Notes: generated by a model from the sequence alone, not told the origin. Positions 19,451-30,048 are shown, counted from the stretch's first letter. The stretch: DNA of 64,000 bases from Ancylobacter defluvii (GCF_018390605.1 NZ_JAHBGD010000024.1:62001-126000), one strand, 5' to 3'. A program made the numbers and translations.

Positions 19451-21256
19451 TCAGTCGTCCACCTTGAGCGCGGCGATGAAGGCTTCCTGCGGAATCTCGA
19501 CGCGACCGAACTGGCGCATCTTCTTCTTGCCTTCCTTCTGCTTCTCCAGAAGCTTGCGCTTACGGGTGATATCACCGCCATAGCATTTGGCGGTCACGTC
19601 CTTGCGCAGGGCGCGAATGGTCTCGCGGGCGATGATCTTGGCGCCGATAGCGGCCTGGATCGGAATCTGGAACAGATGCTGCGGAATCAAATCCTTCAGC
19701 TTCTCGCACATCGCGCGGCCACGATATTCGGCGCGCGAGCGATGCACCAGCATGGACAACGCATCCACCGGCTCGGCATTGACGAGGATCGACATCTTCA
19801 CGAGATCGCCCTCGCGATAATCGGTGATGTGGTAATCGAACGAGGCATAGCCCTTCGAGATCGACTTCAGCCGATCGTAGAAATCGAACACCACCTCGTT
19901 GAGCGGCAAGTCATAGGTGACCATGGCGCGCGCGCCGACATAAGTGAGCTCAATCTGGTTGCCGCGCCGATCCTGGCAGAGCTTGAGCACCGCACCGAGA
20001 TATTCATCCGGCGTGAGGATCGTGGCGCGGATCCACGGCTCGCGGATCTGTTTGATCTTCACCACGTCCGGCATGTCGGCCGGGTTGTGCAGGTCGAGCA
20101 CCGTGCCGTCGTTCATCTCGATCTCGTAGATGACCGAAGGGGCGGTGGCGATGAGATCGAGGTTGAACTCGCGCTCCAGCCGCTCCTGGATGATCTCCAG
20201 ATGCAGCAGCCCGAGGAAGCCGCAGCGGAAGCCGAAGCCGAGCGCGGCCGAAGTCTCCATCTCGAAAGAGAAGGACGCATCATTGAGCCGCAGCTTGCCC
20301 ATCGCCGCGCGCAGATCCTCGAAGTCGGCGGCATCGACCGGGAACAGGCCGCAGAACACCACCGGCTGCGCCGGCTTGAAGCCCGGCAGCGCCTCGGCGG
20401 TGGGGCGCTTCTCCTCGGTGACGGTATCGCCGACGCGGGTATCGGCGACCTCCTTGATCGACCCGGTAAGGAAGCCGATCTCGCCGGGACCGAGCTCGGC
20501 CATCGCCGTCAGCTTGGGCGTGAACACGCCGACACGATCGACGTCATAGGCGGCGCCGGTGCGCATCATCTTGATGCGCATGCCCTTCTTCATCACGCCG
20601 TCGACGATGCGCACCAGCACCACGACACCGAGATAGACGTCGTACCAGCTGTCGACCAGCAGCGCTTTCAGCGGCGCTTCGCGGTCGCCCTTGGGCGGCG
20701 GCAGGCGGGTGACAATGGCTTCCAGCACGTCGGGAATGCCGAGGCCGGTCTTGGCGGAGATCAGCACGGAATCGGAGGCATCGAGGCCGATGACGTCCTC
20801 GATCTGTGCCTTAACCTTGTCCGGCTCGGCGGCGGGCAGGTCCACCTTGTTGAGGACCGGGACGATCTCGTGATTGTTGTCGATGGCCTGATAGACGTTC
20901 GCCAGCGTCTGCGCCTCGACGCCTTGCGAGGCATCGACCACCAGTAGCGAGCCCTCGACGGCGGCAAGCGAGCGGTTCACCTCATAGGCGAAGTCGACAT
21001 GGCCGGGGGTGTCGATGAGGTTCAGGATGTAATCCTTGCCATCCTTCGCCCTGTAGGACAGCCGCACCGTCTGTGCCTTGATGGTGATGCCGCGCTCGCG
21101 CTCGATATCCATGTTGTCGAGCACCTGATCGGACATCTCACGCTCGGACAGCCCGCCCGTGATCTGGATCAGGCGGTCGGCGAGAGTCGACTTCCCATGA
21201 TCGATGTGGGCGACGATGGAGAAGTTGCGAATGTTGGCGACGGGCTCGGTGCTCAT
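19451..21256 (-). CDS. lepA: Elongation factor 4 (ribosomal back-translocase LepA)
   Basis: A 601-residue translational GTPase, full family length. The G1 loop AHIDHGKS is at residues 16-23; the effector region has the [13 protein letters not shown] segment, then DTPGHVDF (G3) and NKVDLPAA (G4). The C-terminal LepA-specific domain includes the [18 protein letters not shown] stretch that inserts toward the peptidyl transferase centre. LepA binds ribosomes and affects translation initiation and elongation under ionic or stress conditions. The upstream neighbour is divergent. Confidence 0.97.
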   Translation of the reverse strand: MSTEPVANIRNFSIVAHIDHGKSTLADRLIQITGGLSEREMSDQVLDNMDIERERGITIKAQTVRLSYRAKDGKDYILNLIDTPGHVDFAYEVNRSLAAVEGSLLVVDASQGVEAQTLANVYQAIDNNHEIVPVLNKVDLPAAEPDKVKAQIEDVIGLDASDSVLISAKTGLGIPDVLEAIVTRLPPPKGDREAPLKALLVDSWYDVYLGVVVLVRIVDGVMKKGMRIKMMRTGAAYDVDRVGVFTPKLTAMAELGPGEIGFLTGSIKEVADTRVGDTVTEEKRPTAEALPGFKPAQPVVFCGLFPVDAADFEDLRAAMGKLRLNDASFSFEMETSAALGFGFRCGFLGLLHLEIIQERLEREFNLDLIATAPSVIYEIEMNDGTVLDLHNPADMPDVVKIKQIREPWIRATILTPDEYLGAVLKLCQDRRGNQIELTYVGARAMVTYDLPLNEVVFDFYDRLKSISKGYASFDYHITDYREGDLVKMSILVNAEPVDALSMLVHRSRAEYRGRAMCEKLKDLIPQHLFQIPIQAAIGAKIIARETIRALRKDVTAKCYGGDITRKRKLLEKQKEGKKKMRQFGRVEIPQEAFIAALKVDD

Positions 21257-21360
21257 GGCGCGCGGGATAGCACTGGCGGTGCGCGGTCACAAGCACGGCA
21301 ACGCCTTGCCCGCGGGCATATGATCGACCACATTCGCCGCACCTGTTCCATGGAGCCGTT

Positions 21361-21996
21361 ATGCCTGAGCTCAAGATCGCCGTCGTCCCCGTCACTCCCT
21401 ATCAGCAGAACTGCTCCATCGTCTGGGATGAAAAGACCAAACGCGGCGCGGTGATCGATCCCGGCGGCGATCTTCCACGCATTCTCGCGGCGCTGGAAGA
21501 ACTCGAAGTGACGCCGGAAAAGATCGTGCTCACCCATGGCCATATCGATCACGCCGCCGGCGCGGCCGATCTCGCCGAGCAACTGAAGGTCCCGGTGGAA
21601 GGCCCGCATATCGGCGACAAATTCCTGCTCGACGACCTGCCAAGTGCCGGGGAGCGCACCGGCATTCCCGGCAAGGCGGTGACGCCCGACCGCTGGCTGG
21701 AGGAAGGCGACAGCGTCGACATTGGCGGCCTTCTGTTCGAGGTGCTGCATGTGCCAGGGCATACACCGGGTCATGTCGTGCTGGTGAACCGCGACAATGC
21801 CTTCGCCCTTGTCGGCGACACATTGTTCCAACGTTCCGTGGGCCGAACCGATTTTCCCTATGGCGACCACGACCAGCTGATTTCCGGCATCAAGACTAAG
21901 CTGCTGCCACTGGGAGATTCTGTCACCATCCTGCCCGGCCATGGCAGCGCCTCGACCATCGGTACGGAAAAGCGGACCAACTCCTTCATCCGGTGA
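21361..21996 (+). CDS. Metallo-beta-lactamase-fold hydrolase (glyoxalase II-like)
   Basis: A 211-residue zinc hydrolase. The HxHxDH motif is H59-G-H61-I-D63-H64, with later ligands in PGHTPGH, GDTLF and PGHGS. This subgroup (YcbL-like) is annotated as hydroxyacylglutathione hydrolase-like and often has thioesterase activity. It is shorter than true GloB, lacking the C-terminal glutathione-binding helical domain, so glyoxalase II activity is not assured. Divergent from lepA. Confidence 0.9.
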   Translation: MPELKIAVVPVTPYQQNCSIVWDEKTKRGAVIDPGGDLPRILAALEELEVTPEKIVLTHGHIDHAAGAADLAEQLKVPVEGPHIGDKFLLDDLPSAGERTGIPGKAVTPDRWLEEGDSVDIGGLLFEVLHVPGHTPGHVVLVNRDNAFALVGDTLFQRSVGRTDFPYGDHDQLISGIKTKLLPLGDSVTILPGHGSASTIGTEKRTNSFIR

Positions 21997-22084
21997 TTTT
22001 CGTCAGGTTGAAGCGAACGTTACTCGCGCGGCAGCGCAGCACGACCGATCATGCCGGGAAGCCTCACGCTGGGGAGCTTTCCAC

Positions 22085-22942
22085 ATGCCGTCATCCTCGT
22101 GCCTGCGCCGCATCCAATCCGGCCTGATCGCACTCGCCTTGTCATGTGTCGCCGTCCCCGCCCTCGCCCAGGCGGATCGGTGCCCGAAACTGGTGGCGGA
22201 GGCGCCGGCCCGCATCATTCCTGCGGCGTTCCGTCTTCCCGCAGCCCCGCAGGAAGCTTTGTTCCGGCTCGCCGCCGGAGCTTCCGACGAGGTGACGCTG
22301 AACTATATCGGCCACTCCACCTTCCTGATCGAGACGGCTGGCGGCGTCACGGTTGCCACCGACTATAACGACTATGTTCATCCCGACGTCGTTCCCCGTG
22401 TCGCCACCATGAACCGGGCGCACTCGACGCACTACTCGCTCAACCCGGATCCCGGCATTGAATATGTATTGAAAGGCTGGAGCGACACGCCCGGCCAGCC
22501 GGCGCGCTACGATCTCGACGTCGGCGACCTCTGGGTCGGCAATCTGGCCACCAATACCCGCGACTGGGAGGGTGGCACGACCCGCAACGGCAATTCGATC
22601 TTCGTTTTCCGCGCCGCGGATCTATGCATCGCCCATCTCGGCCATCTGCACCACACGCTCACCGAGGACGATATTGCCGCGCTCGGCCGCATCGATGTCG
22701 TGCTGGCTCCGGTCGATGGCAGCTACACGCTGGATGTCGACGGCATGGTCGAGGTGCTGCGGTCGCTGGAATCGCCGCTGGTCATCCCCATGCACTACTT
22801 CAACGAGACGACGCTGAACGCTTTCCTCAATCGCCTCGGCGCACGTGAATTCGTCGTCGAACGCAATGCCAGCTCGACCTTGTCGGTTTCACGCGAGAGC
22901 CTGCCAGGCAAGCCGACGGTCATCGTGCTGCCCCAGCGCTGA
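22085..22942 (+). CDS. Secreted metallo-beta-lactamase-fold protein, UlaG/YtnP-like
   Basis: A 285-residue protein with a signal peptide (LIALALSCVAVPALAQA). The mature part opens with LNYIGHSTFLIET, typical of UlaG-like metal-dependent hydrolases, and later has AHLGHLHHTLT and a PMHYFNETT segment carrying a candidate metal-binding histidine. The canonical HxHxDH is not visible after the first strand; MNRAHSTHYS occupies its place, so metal binding may differ. GGGGAG lies 9 bases before ATG 22085. Its 3' end overlaps the convergent GGDEF/EAL gene by 23 bases. Role unknown. Confidence 0.8.
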   Translation: MPSSSCLRRIQSGLIALALSCVAVPALAQADRCPKLVAEAPARIIPAAFRLPAAPQEALFRLAAGASDEVTLNYIGHSTFLIETAGGVTVATDYNDYVHPDVVPRVATMNRAHSTHYSLNPDPGIEYVLKGWSDTPGQPARYDLDVGDLWVGNLATNTRDWEGGTTRNGNSIFVFRAADLCIAHLGHLHHTLTEDDIAALGRIDVVLAPVDGSYTLDVDGMVEVLRSLESPLVIPMHYFNETTLNAFLNRLGAREFVVERNASSTLSVSRESLPGKPTVIVLPQR

Positions 22943-25013
22943 ACGCCCTCATCTCGCGGCGCCTGCGCTGCGAGAGCCAGGCCGTCGCAGCGTCGGCCGC
23001 CATTGGACGGCCGAACAGATATCCCTGCCCGCATTCACAGCCGAGTTCCCGCACGGCCGTCGCCTGCTCCTCGGTCTCGATGCCCTCGGCGAGGACCCGC
23101 ATGCCGAGATCGCGGCCGAGCGCGGCAACGGCGCGCACGAGCGCGCGGTCCTCGACCGAATCCACCATCTCGACGATGAACGACCGATCGAGCTTGATGG
23201 TGTCGACCGGCAACCGGCGCAGATGCATGAGGGAAGCGTGACCGGTGCCGAAATCGTCGAGCGCGATGGAGAAGCCCTGGCGGCGAAGTTCCACCAGCGC
23301 CTCGACGACGGCCTCGCCGCGCACCCCGAAGGTGACGGTTTCCGACACCTCGAACTCGATCTGCGCGGGATCGATGCCGGCGGCGAGGATGGCGCTCGCC
23401 AACCCGGCTATGTTGGCCCCCAGCTGGAAATTGTTGCGCGAGAGATTGATGGCGATGCGGCCGGGATCGATCCCGGCTTCCTGCCAGAGCTGAATCTGTC
23501 GGCAGACCTGCTGGATGACGAAATCGCCGATGGGCACCATGAGGCCGATGCTTTCGGCCTGCTGGAGAAAATCGCCAGGCAGTAGCAGACCGCGCGTCGG
23601 ATGGCGCCACCTCAACAACGCCTCGAAGCCGAGGGGCCGCCGGTCCGCGACCGTCACCAGCGGCTGATAATACACCTCGAAGGCGCCGGAGGTCAGCGAG
23701 GCTCGCAGATCCTCGATGCACTTGTAGCGCTCGTCGGCCGCCCGGCGCATGCTGACGTCGAAGAGCTGGATACGATGGCCTTCGTCCGCCTTGGCGGCAT
23801 AGAGCGCCAGATCGGCATTGCGCTGCAGGGCATCGGGATTGCTGCCGTCGCGCGGCCACAGCGCGATGCCGAAGCTGGCGCTGACGGTCAGCCGGGTGGC
23901 GGTGAACGGCTCTTCGATGGCCGCCATCAATGCCCGCCGGATGTCATCGGCGCGAGCGGTCAATGCCTCCGGCGCGGAGAGACCCGGCAGGATCACCGCG
24001 AACTCATCGCCGCCGAGCCGTGCGCAGACATCGTGCGCGCCCGCGCAGGCCGACAGCCGCTTGCCGACCTCGAGCAGCACCGTGTCGCCGACCGCGTGCC
24101 CGTAGCTGTCGTTGATGTCCTTGAAGCCGTTGAGATCGATGACAAGGAGGCCGCCGACCGCACCGGGGACGGCCATCGCGCGATCGAGCCGGTCGGCGAA
24201 GCGACGTCGGTTGGCAAGGCCGGTCACCACATCATAGCCAGCATAGAATTCGGCGCGGCTGGTAGCCTCAACTCGATCGGTGACATCCCGCTGATTGACC
24301 AGCACCGAGAGGCAGCCGGTCACCGGATCCGTAGTGGTCCGGGCATCGATACCGTGCCAGCGCCGGCCCTTCGCCGTGTCGACGACGAAGTCGCCGGACA
24401 CCGTTCGCCCCATGAAGGCATCCGGCCGATCCGGGTCCTGCGCGATGACACGCTGCCACATATGCGCGCCTTCTGCCGGGTCGGCGAACAACGAGACGAA
24501 ACGGCATCGTTCAGCCGGGAAGCTCGCTTCGGCGGACGGGTTTCGGTAGGTGACCCATCCCTCCTCGTCGAACAGCAGCACGTTCACCAGCGTGTGGCGC
24601 AGCGCCTCACCCGCGCGCAATTCGTCGGTGGAACGCGCATAGTGCTCGACCTCCATCAACAGGCCGACATTGCCATTGTCGAGCCGCACGCCGCTCATCA
24701 GCGCATCGACGGTGAACGGCCGGGGCTTGGGATAGAAAGTCCACCGATCAGCAACGATCTCGCCGGCGGAAATCCGTTCGATCAGCCGGCCGAGGCGCTG
24801 GCGCATGGCGTCGGAATGTGGCGTGAAGTCGCGCGCATAGAACTCGCCTTCCTGCCCCGGCTCGACGCCCCACAGTTGCAGCGCCGCACTGTTGGCGAAA
24901 TGCTTGCGCATGCGGCCGGCATCGAGGATCCACACCGGCCGCTGAAGCATTTCCAGCCCTTCCGTCCGACAGAGCGGAAGGCTTTGCGCAAACAGACTAC
25001 CGGTACCCACCAT
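22920..25013 (-). CDS. PAS-GGDEF-EAL cyclic-di-GMP signalling protein
   Basis: A 697-residue cytoplasmic protein; no membrane segment is evident. The N-terminal region has PAS-like units (RPVWILDAGRMRKHFANSAA near residue 25, then LLFDEEGWVTYRNPSAEASF near 155). The GGDEF domain has an intact LGGDEFAV near residue 334 with preceding DLNGFKDIND, so diguanylate cyclase activity is possible. The EAL domain has EALLRW near residue 463, DDFGTGHASL and the KLDRSF segment, so phosphodiesterase activity is also possible. No RxxD inhibitory site is obvious. Target pathway is unknown; there are no motility or polysaccharide genes next to it. Confidence 0.92.
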   Translation of the reverse strand: MVGTGSLFAQSLPLCRTEGLEMLQRPVWILDAGRMRKHFANSAALQLWGVEPGQEGEFYARDFTPHSDAMRQRLGRLIERISAGEIVADRWTFYPKPRPFTVDALMSGVRLDNGNVGLLMEVEHYARSTDELRAGEALRHTLVNVLLFDEEGWVTYRNPSAEASFPAERCRFVSLFADPAEGAHMWQRVIAQDPDRPDAFMGRTVSGDFVVDTAKGRRWHGIDARTTTDPVTGCLSVLVNQRDVTDRVEATSRAEFYAGYDVVTGLANRRRFADRLDRAMAVPGAVGGLLVIDLNGFKDINDSYGHAVGDTVLLEVGKRLSACAGAHDVCARLGGDEFAVILPGLSAPEALTARADDIRRALMAAIEEPFTATRLTVSASFGIALWPRDGSNPDALQRNADLALYAAKADEGHRIQLFDVSMRRAADERYKCIEDLRASLTSGAFEVYYQPLVTVADRRPLGFEALLRWRHPTRGLLLPGDFLQQAESIGLMVPIGDFVIQQVCRQIQLWQEAGIDPGRIAINLSRNNFQLGANIAGLASAILAAGIDPAQIEFEVSETVTFGVRGEAVVEALVELRRQGFSIALDDFGTGHASLMHLRRLPVDTIKLDRSFIVEMVDSVEDRALVRAVAALGRDLGMRVLAEGIETEEQATAVRELGCECGQGYLFGRPMAADAATAWLSQRRRREMRAFSAGAAR

Positions 25014-25173
25014 TCATGCCGCCGCCGATACGGCTTGCCTTGCCGCGTATCCACGGCGCAACGTACGAGCAATTAGTTACCGCAGCAATGTCGCCATCGC
25101 GCTCCAGCCCCAGCAAGTTGGGGGCATTCCGGCTTCAGCCGTCATAGGGCGTATACGACCGCAATAACCTCTC

Positions 25174-26460
25174 TTAGGCGGGGGCGTAGGAAGCTGGGTC
25201 GACCACACCCGGGCGCCCCGGCAGATCGAGCACGCTGGCGCGAGGCGTGCCTTCGGCGATGACCCGCCCCCGCCGCACCACGAACAGCCGCGCCGCCTTC
25301 AGCCGGATCGCCTCGATCGGATCGGCGGCCTGCAGCACCACCAGATCGGCGTTGCAGCCGGGCGCGATGCCGTAGCCCTCCAGCCCCATGATGCGGGCGG
25401 GGTTCGTGGTCACCGCTTCGAGGCACCAGGTCATCGCCTCGCGAGACGTCATCTGGCCGACATGCAGCGCCATGTGGGCAACCTCCAGCATGTCGCCGGA
25501 ACCGAGCGAGTACCAGGGATCCATCACGCAATCATGGCCGAAGGCGACATTGACCCCGGCGGCGCGCAGCTCCGGCACCCGCGTCATGCCACGCCGCTTC
25601 GGATAGCTGTCGTGCCGCCCTTGCAGGGTGATGTTGATCAACGGATTGGCAATGGCATGCACGCCCGCCTCGGCGATCAGCGGAAGGAGCTTCGAGACGT
25701 AATAATTGTCCATGCTGTGCATGGAGGAGAGATGCGAACCAGCCACGCGGCCCTGCAACCCCAGCCGCTGCGTCTCGTAGCTCAGCGCCTCGATATGACG
25801 GGAAAGCGGGTCGTCGGTCTCGTCGCAATGGATATCGACGCGCAGCCCGCGCTCGGCGGCGATCTCGCACAATGCCTTCAGCGAGGCGGCGCCGTCGGCC
25901 ATGGTGCGCTCGAAATGCGGGATGCCGCCGACGACATCGACGCCCATGTCGAGAGCGCGAACGAGGTTCCGGGCGGCGCCCGGCGAACGATAATAACCGT
26001 CCTGCGGGAAGGCGACGAGTTGCAGGTCGATATAATCCTTTACCTTCTCCCGCACATCGAGCAACGCCTCGACCGCCAGCAGCCGATCGTCACAGACATC
26101 GACATGCGAGCGGATGGCGAGGAGTCCCTGGCTGACCGCAAGGTCGCAATAGCGCAATGCCCGTTCGATCACCGCGTCATGGGTCAGCAGCGGCTTCAAT
26201 TCGCCCCACAGCGCGATGCCTTCGAGCAGCGTGCCGGACTCGTTCATCCGTGGCAGGCCAAGCGAGAGCGTCGCGTCCATGTGAAAGTGCACATCGACGA
26301 AAGGCGGGCTCACCAGCCTGCCCCCGGCGTCGATCACCCGGCCGGCTTCCGCCTCGATGCCGGCTTCGACGGCGACGATACGCCCGCCCTCGCAGGCAAT
26401 ATCCAGACCCGAACGCCCATCCGGCAGGCGGGCGTTCCTAACGAGAAGATCGACGCTCAT
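25174..26460 (-). CDS. codA: Cytosine deaminase
   Basis: A 428-residue amidohydrolase, close to the E. coli CodA length. Metal ligands are H58-F-H60 (VHFHMD), the H/E pair in DIHCDETDD, and the aspartate in FGHDCVMDPWYSLGSGDML, which closely follows the E. coli active-site region. It converts cytosine to uracil and ammonia, and relatives also act on isocytosine or creatinine. The ATG at 26460 overlaps the permease stop by four bases (ATGA), so it is the last gene of the BMP-type nucleobase importer operon. That linkage supports a salvage role for imported pyrimidines. Confidence 0.92.
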   Translation of the reverse strand: MSVDLLVRNARLPDGRSGLDIACEGGRIVAVEAGIEAEAGRVIDAGGRLVSPPFVDVHFHMDATLSLGLPRMNESGTLLEGIALWGELKPLLTHDAVIERALRYCDLAVSQGLLAIRSHVDVCDDRLLAVEALLDVREKVKDYIDLQLVAFPQDGYYRSPGAARNLVRALDMGVDVVGGIPHFERTMADGAASLKALCEIAAERGLRVDIHCDETDDPLSRHIEALSYETQRLGLQGRVAGSHLSSMHSMDNYYVSKLLPLIAEAGVHAIANPLINITLQGRHDSYPKRRGMTRVPELRAAGVNVAFGHDCVMDPWYSLGSGDMLEVAHMALHVGQMTSREAMTWCLEAVTTNPARIMGLEGYGIAPGCNADLVVLQAADPIEAIRLKAARLFVVRRGRVIAEGTPRASVLDLPGRPGVVDPASYAPA

Positions 26461-27401
26461 CGTTGTCCCTTGAAATACGGCTTCATCAAAGCGCGCGGAT
26501 AGTCGGCACGCCGCGCCACCAGCACAAGCGCGGCAATTGAGAAAAGATAGGGTAGCATCAGGAAGATCTGGCTCGGCACCGCACCGCCGGTGATGGTTTG
26601 CAGGCGCAGCTGATAGGCATCCAGCGCCCCGAACAGCAGAGCCCCGACCAGCGCCTTGCCCGGTCGCCAGGAGGCAAAGACGGTGAGCGCGATACACACC
26701 CAGCCGCGCCCGTTGATCATGCCGAAATAAAAGGCATTGAAGGCCGAAAGCGTAAGGAAGGCGCCGCCCAGCGCCATCAGCGCCGAGCCGGCCATCACCG
26801 CGCCGATGCGCAGTCCGACGACGGAAAGGCCCTGCGCCTCCACCGCCTCGGGATTGTCGCCCACCGCCCGGATGGCGAGACCGAGCGGGGTACACGCCAG
26901 CACCAGTGCCAGGACGGCGACGCTGGCGAAAGCGAGCACGGTGAAGGCGGTTTGCTGGCCAAGGATCGGACCGACGAACGGCAGGTCGCGCAGCATGGGC
27001 AGATCAAGCGGCGAAAAAGGCTCGATGCGCGGCGGCGTCGCGACATTGGGAAAGGCGACCCGGTAGCCGAAATAGGCCACCGAGGTCGCCAGCAAGGTCA
27101 CGCCAATGCCGGTGACGTGCTGGGAGAGGCCGAGAGGCACGGTGAGCACGCCGTGGATCAGCCCGAACAACGCCCCGACCAGCGCCGCCACCAGCACGCC
27201 GCCCCAGAGCGGCAGGCCGAGATAGACGGCCAGCCAGCCAGACATCGCACCGGCGACGAAAATACCCTCGATCCCCAGATTGAGGACGCCCGCGCGCTCG
27301 CAGAGCAATGCCCCCAACACGCCGAAGATCAACGGCGTGGCGATGCGGATGGTCGCGGCCCAGAAATTGGCCTGGGTCAGAATCTCCAGCGCGGCCCACA
27401 T
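26457..27401 (-). CDS. Nucleoside/nucleobase ABC transporter permease (YufQ-like)
   Basis: A 314-residue membrane protein with eight to nine helices. The landmarks CERAGVLNLGIEGIFVAGAMSG near residue 35 and ESAVGDNPEAVEAQG-like loop (RAVGDNPEAVEAQGLSV) identify the BPD_transp_2 family used for nucleoside and nucleobase uptake. It overlaps the upstream permease by one base (TGATG) and codA by four. It pairs with the next listed permease to form the channel. Confidence 0.9.
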   Translation of the reverse strand: MWAALEILTQANFWAATIRIATPLIFGVLGALLCERAGVLNLGIEGIFVAGAMSGWLAVYLGLPLWGGVLVAALVGALFGLIHGVLTVPLGLSQHVTGIGVTLLATSVAYFGYRVAFPNVATPPRIEPFSPLDLPMLRDLPFVGPILGQQTAFTVLAFASVAVLALVLACTPLGLAIRAVGDNPEAVEAQGLSVVGLRIGAVMAGSALMALGGAFLTLSAFNAFYFGMINGRGWVCIALTVFASWRPGKALVGALLFGALDAYQLRLQTITGGAVPSQIFLMLPYLFSIAALVLVARRADYPRALMKPYFKGQR

Positions 27402-28468
27402 CAGGCGGTCTCCCGGCGCACGAAGACGATGCGAAAACGGGCCAAAAGCCCGCCGATGAGCACGCTGAGCAGCGACAGCGCGACCACCAGATCGGCGAGA
27501 TAGTTGGAGACGCCGATGGCCCGGCTCATCGAATCCGCACCGACGAACACACCGGCGATAAAGATTGCCGCCGGGATGACGCCCAGAGGCGAGAGGTTCG
27601 CCAGCGTCGCCACCACGATGCCGGCATAGCCGAAGCCGGGCGAGAGGTCGGCGGTCAGGTACCCTTTAAGCCCCGCGACTTCGCTTGCCCCGGCCAGCCC
27701 CGCCAGCCCACCGGACAGAAGCCCCACCAGCGCCATGGCCTTGCCCACCGGGAGGCCGGCATAGCGGGCGGCGCGGGCGTTCTCGCCCACGGCGCGGATG
27801 CGGAAGCCCCAGACGGTACGGGTGATCAGTACATGCAAGGCGACGGCGCAGATGACTGCCAGCACCAATCCCCAGTGCAGGCGCAGGCCGGACACCAATT
27901 TGGGGAGGGTCGCCTCGTCCAGCACCGGCGCCGACTGCGGCCAGCCCAGCGCCATCTCGTCCTTCATCGGTCCTTCGAGCATCATCTGCACGAACAGCAG
28001 CATGACGAAGTTGAGCAGGAGAGTGACCACGACCTCGTCGGCGCCGAAGCGCATCTTGAAGAACACCGGCACCAGCAGCAGCGCCGCGCCGGCAAGGGCC
28101 GCGCCGACCAAGACCACCGGCACCAGCAGCGCCGGCGGCAGCTCCAGCAAGCCGGCGCCGAGCGCCACGGTGGCCAGCGCCCCGGCATAAAGCTGTCCCT
28201 CGGCGCCGATGTTCCACAGCCTGGCGCGGAAGGCGATGGCGGCGGCGAGGCCGGTGAAAATGAGCGGTGTCGCGCGCGTCAGCGTCTCGGCGAAGGCAAA
28301 ACCGCTGCCCGCCGCCCCCTCGACCATCAGGCGGAAGGCGGACAGCACCGGTGCGCCGGACAGGGCCAGCGGCACCGCGGTGAGCAGCAGCGCAGCGATG
28401 CCCGCCCCCACCGAGACGGCAAGGGTGAGCCAGACCGGCGTGCGCTCGCGCGGAACGAAGCGGATCAT
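27401..28468 (-). CDS. Nucleoside/nucleobase ABC transporter permease (YufP-like)
   Basis: A 355-residue membrane protein of the BPD_transp_2 family with about nine helices. Its conserved core is ARLWNIGAEGQLYAGALATVA near residue 85 and RAVGENARAARYAGLPV near residue 225. It overlaps the ATPase gene by four bases (ATGA) and the second permease by one. The pair fits uptake of purine or pyrimidine derivatives in Bmp/Yuf-type importers. Confidence 0.9.
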   Translation of the reverse strand: MIRFVPRERTPVWLTLAVSVGAGIAALLLTAVPLALSGAPVLSAFRLMVEGAAGSGFAFAETLTRATPLIFTGLAAAIAFRARLWNIGAEGQLYAGALATVALGAGLLELPPALLVPVVLVGAALAGAALLLVPVFFKMRFGADEVVVTLLLNFVMLLFVQMMLEGPMKDEMALGWPQSAPVLDEATLPKLVSGLRLHWGLVLAVICAVALHVLITRTVWGFRIRAVGENARAARYAGLPVGKAMALVGLLSGGLAGLAGASEVAGLKGYLTADLSPGFGYAGIVVATLANLSPLGVIPAAIFIAGVFVGADSMSRAIGVSNYLADLVVALSLLSVLIGGLLARFRIVFVRRETA

Positions 28469-30048
28469 GCGTCCTCCTCCGCCGTATGGCCGGCCATCAT
28501 CAGGCCGACGATGCGCACGTCGAGGCCTGCCACCTCCATGGCCGGCGACAGATGGCCGGCATGGATCACCGCAATGCGGTCCGATAGCGCAAACAATTCA
28601 TCAAGGTCTTCGGAAATCAATAGAATTCCCGCTCCTCGCCCCCGCGCCGCCAGCAATCGGCGGTGCACGTCGGTGGTGGCGCCGATGTCGAGGCCGCGCG
28701 TCGGCTGATGTGCGAGGATGAGGCGCGGCGCGCGCTCCAGCACGCGGGCCAGCACCACCTTCTGCATGTTGCCGCCGGAAAGCGCCCGGATTGGCGCGTC
28801 GGGGCCGGGGCAGCGTATGTCGTAGTCCCGGATCGCCTGCGCGGCGCGGGCGCGGATCGCCGTGCGGCGCAGCAGCCCGTGCCGCTGGTTCTCCGACGAT
28901 CCGACCGTTTCCAGCACATGGTTCTCGGCGACGCTGAGCGCGCCGATGGTGCCGTCGCGATGACGGTCCTCCGGAATACGACCGACCCCGGCTTTGATCC
29001 GCGTCATCGGGTCGGTACGGGTCGCGGGATATCCGGCAATCTCGCAAATGCCGCTCCGGGCCGCCTTCAGCCCGGCTACCAATGCGGCGAGCGAACCCTG
29101 CCCGTTTCCAGAAACTCCTGCGATTCCAATGATTTCTCCGCCGCGCAGCTCCAGATCGGCCGTCTCCAGCCGATCCCGCTCGCCGGGCGCACCGACAGCG
29201 ACACCGACGAGGCGCAGCACCGGCGCACCGAGGGTCGACGGCGTACGCTCGCGGGCAGGAATCTCGCGTCCGACCATAAGCTCGGCCAGCATCGCCCGGT
29301 CGGCACCCGCAGCCGGGCGATCGGCGACCTTGGCGCCGCCGCGCAGCACCACCACCCGCTCGCAAAGCGCCAGCACCTCGTGCAGCTTGTGGCTGATGAA
29401 AATGACCGCAAGCCCTTTTCCTGCAAGGGTTTTTACCGTAGCGGACAGGCTGTCCGCCTCCTGGGGGGTGAGCACCGCGGTCGGCTCGTCGAGGATGAGC
29501 ACCCGCACGTCGCGATAAAGCGCCTTCAGGATCTCGATGCGCTGCTGCTCGCCGACCGACAGCCGTCCGACCGGCACGTCGAGATCGGCTTCCAGCCCGG
29601 ACTCCTTCATTAGCCGCGCGACCTTCGCCCGTGCGGCTGCCGTGCCGAAGCCGAGGCGCCACAGCGGCACGGTGCCGAGCACGATATTCTCGAAGCCGGT
29701 AAGATTTTCGGCCAGCGTAAAGTGTTGATGCACCATGCCAATTCCGGCATCGAGCGCCGCCTCCGCCGAGCCGCCGGGCAGCGGCGCCAGCCGGCCGGCG
29801 GCGTCGGCGATGTGCACCGTGCCCTCGTCGGCGACGTAATGGCCGAACAGGATGCTCATCAGCGTCGTCTTGCCGGCGCCGTTCTCGCCGAGCAGCGCCA
29901 CGATTTCCCCGGCCCGGACGTCGAGGTCGATGGCATAGTTCGCTACCAGATTACCGAAACGCTTGGTGACGCCGGCCAGCGACAGCACCAGCGGGCGAGT
30001 CTCGTGCGGTGTACGATCCGGTTGATCGGGTGCAGTCGGCGCGATCAT
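28465..30048 (-). CDS. Nucleoside/nucleobase ABC transporter ATP-binding protein, two ATPase domains (YufO-like)
   Basis: A 527-residue fused double ATPase. The first domain has an intact Walker A (GENGAGKTT near residue 55), signature LSVGEQQR and Walker B VLILDEPTAVL. In the second, Walker A is degenerate (GVSGNGQGSL), the signature is LSGGNMQK and the Walker B region reads ILAHQPTRGLD, so only one site is likely fully hydrolytic, as usual in this family. AGG lies 6 bases before the ATG. A 600-base repeat mosaic separates it from the binding-protein gene. Confidence 0.9.
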   Translation of the reverse strand: MIAPTAPDQPDRTPHETRPLVLSLAGVTKRFGNLVANYAIDLDVRAGEIVALLGENGAGKTTLMSILFGHYVADEGTVHIADAAGRLAPLPGGSAEAALDAGIGMVHQHFTLAENLTGFENIVLGTVPLWRLGFGTAAARAKVARLMKESGLEADLDVPVGRLSVGEQQRIEILKALYRDVRVLILDEPTAVLTPQEADSLSATVKTLAGKGLAVIFISHKLHEVLALCERVVVLRGGAKVADRPAAGADRAMLAELMVGREIPARERTPSTLGAPVLRLVGVAVGAPGERDRLETADLELRGGEIIGIAGVSGNGQGSLAALVAGLKAARSGICEIAGYPATRTDPMTRIKAGVGRIPEDRHRDGTIGALSVAENHVLETVGSSENQRHGLLRRTAIRARAAQAIRDYDIRCPGPDAPIRALSGGNMQKVVLARVLERAPRLILAHQPTRGLDIGATTDVHRRLLAARGRGAGILLISEDLDELFALSDRIAVIHAGHLSPAMEVAGLDVRIVGLMMAGHTAEEDA

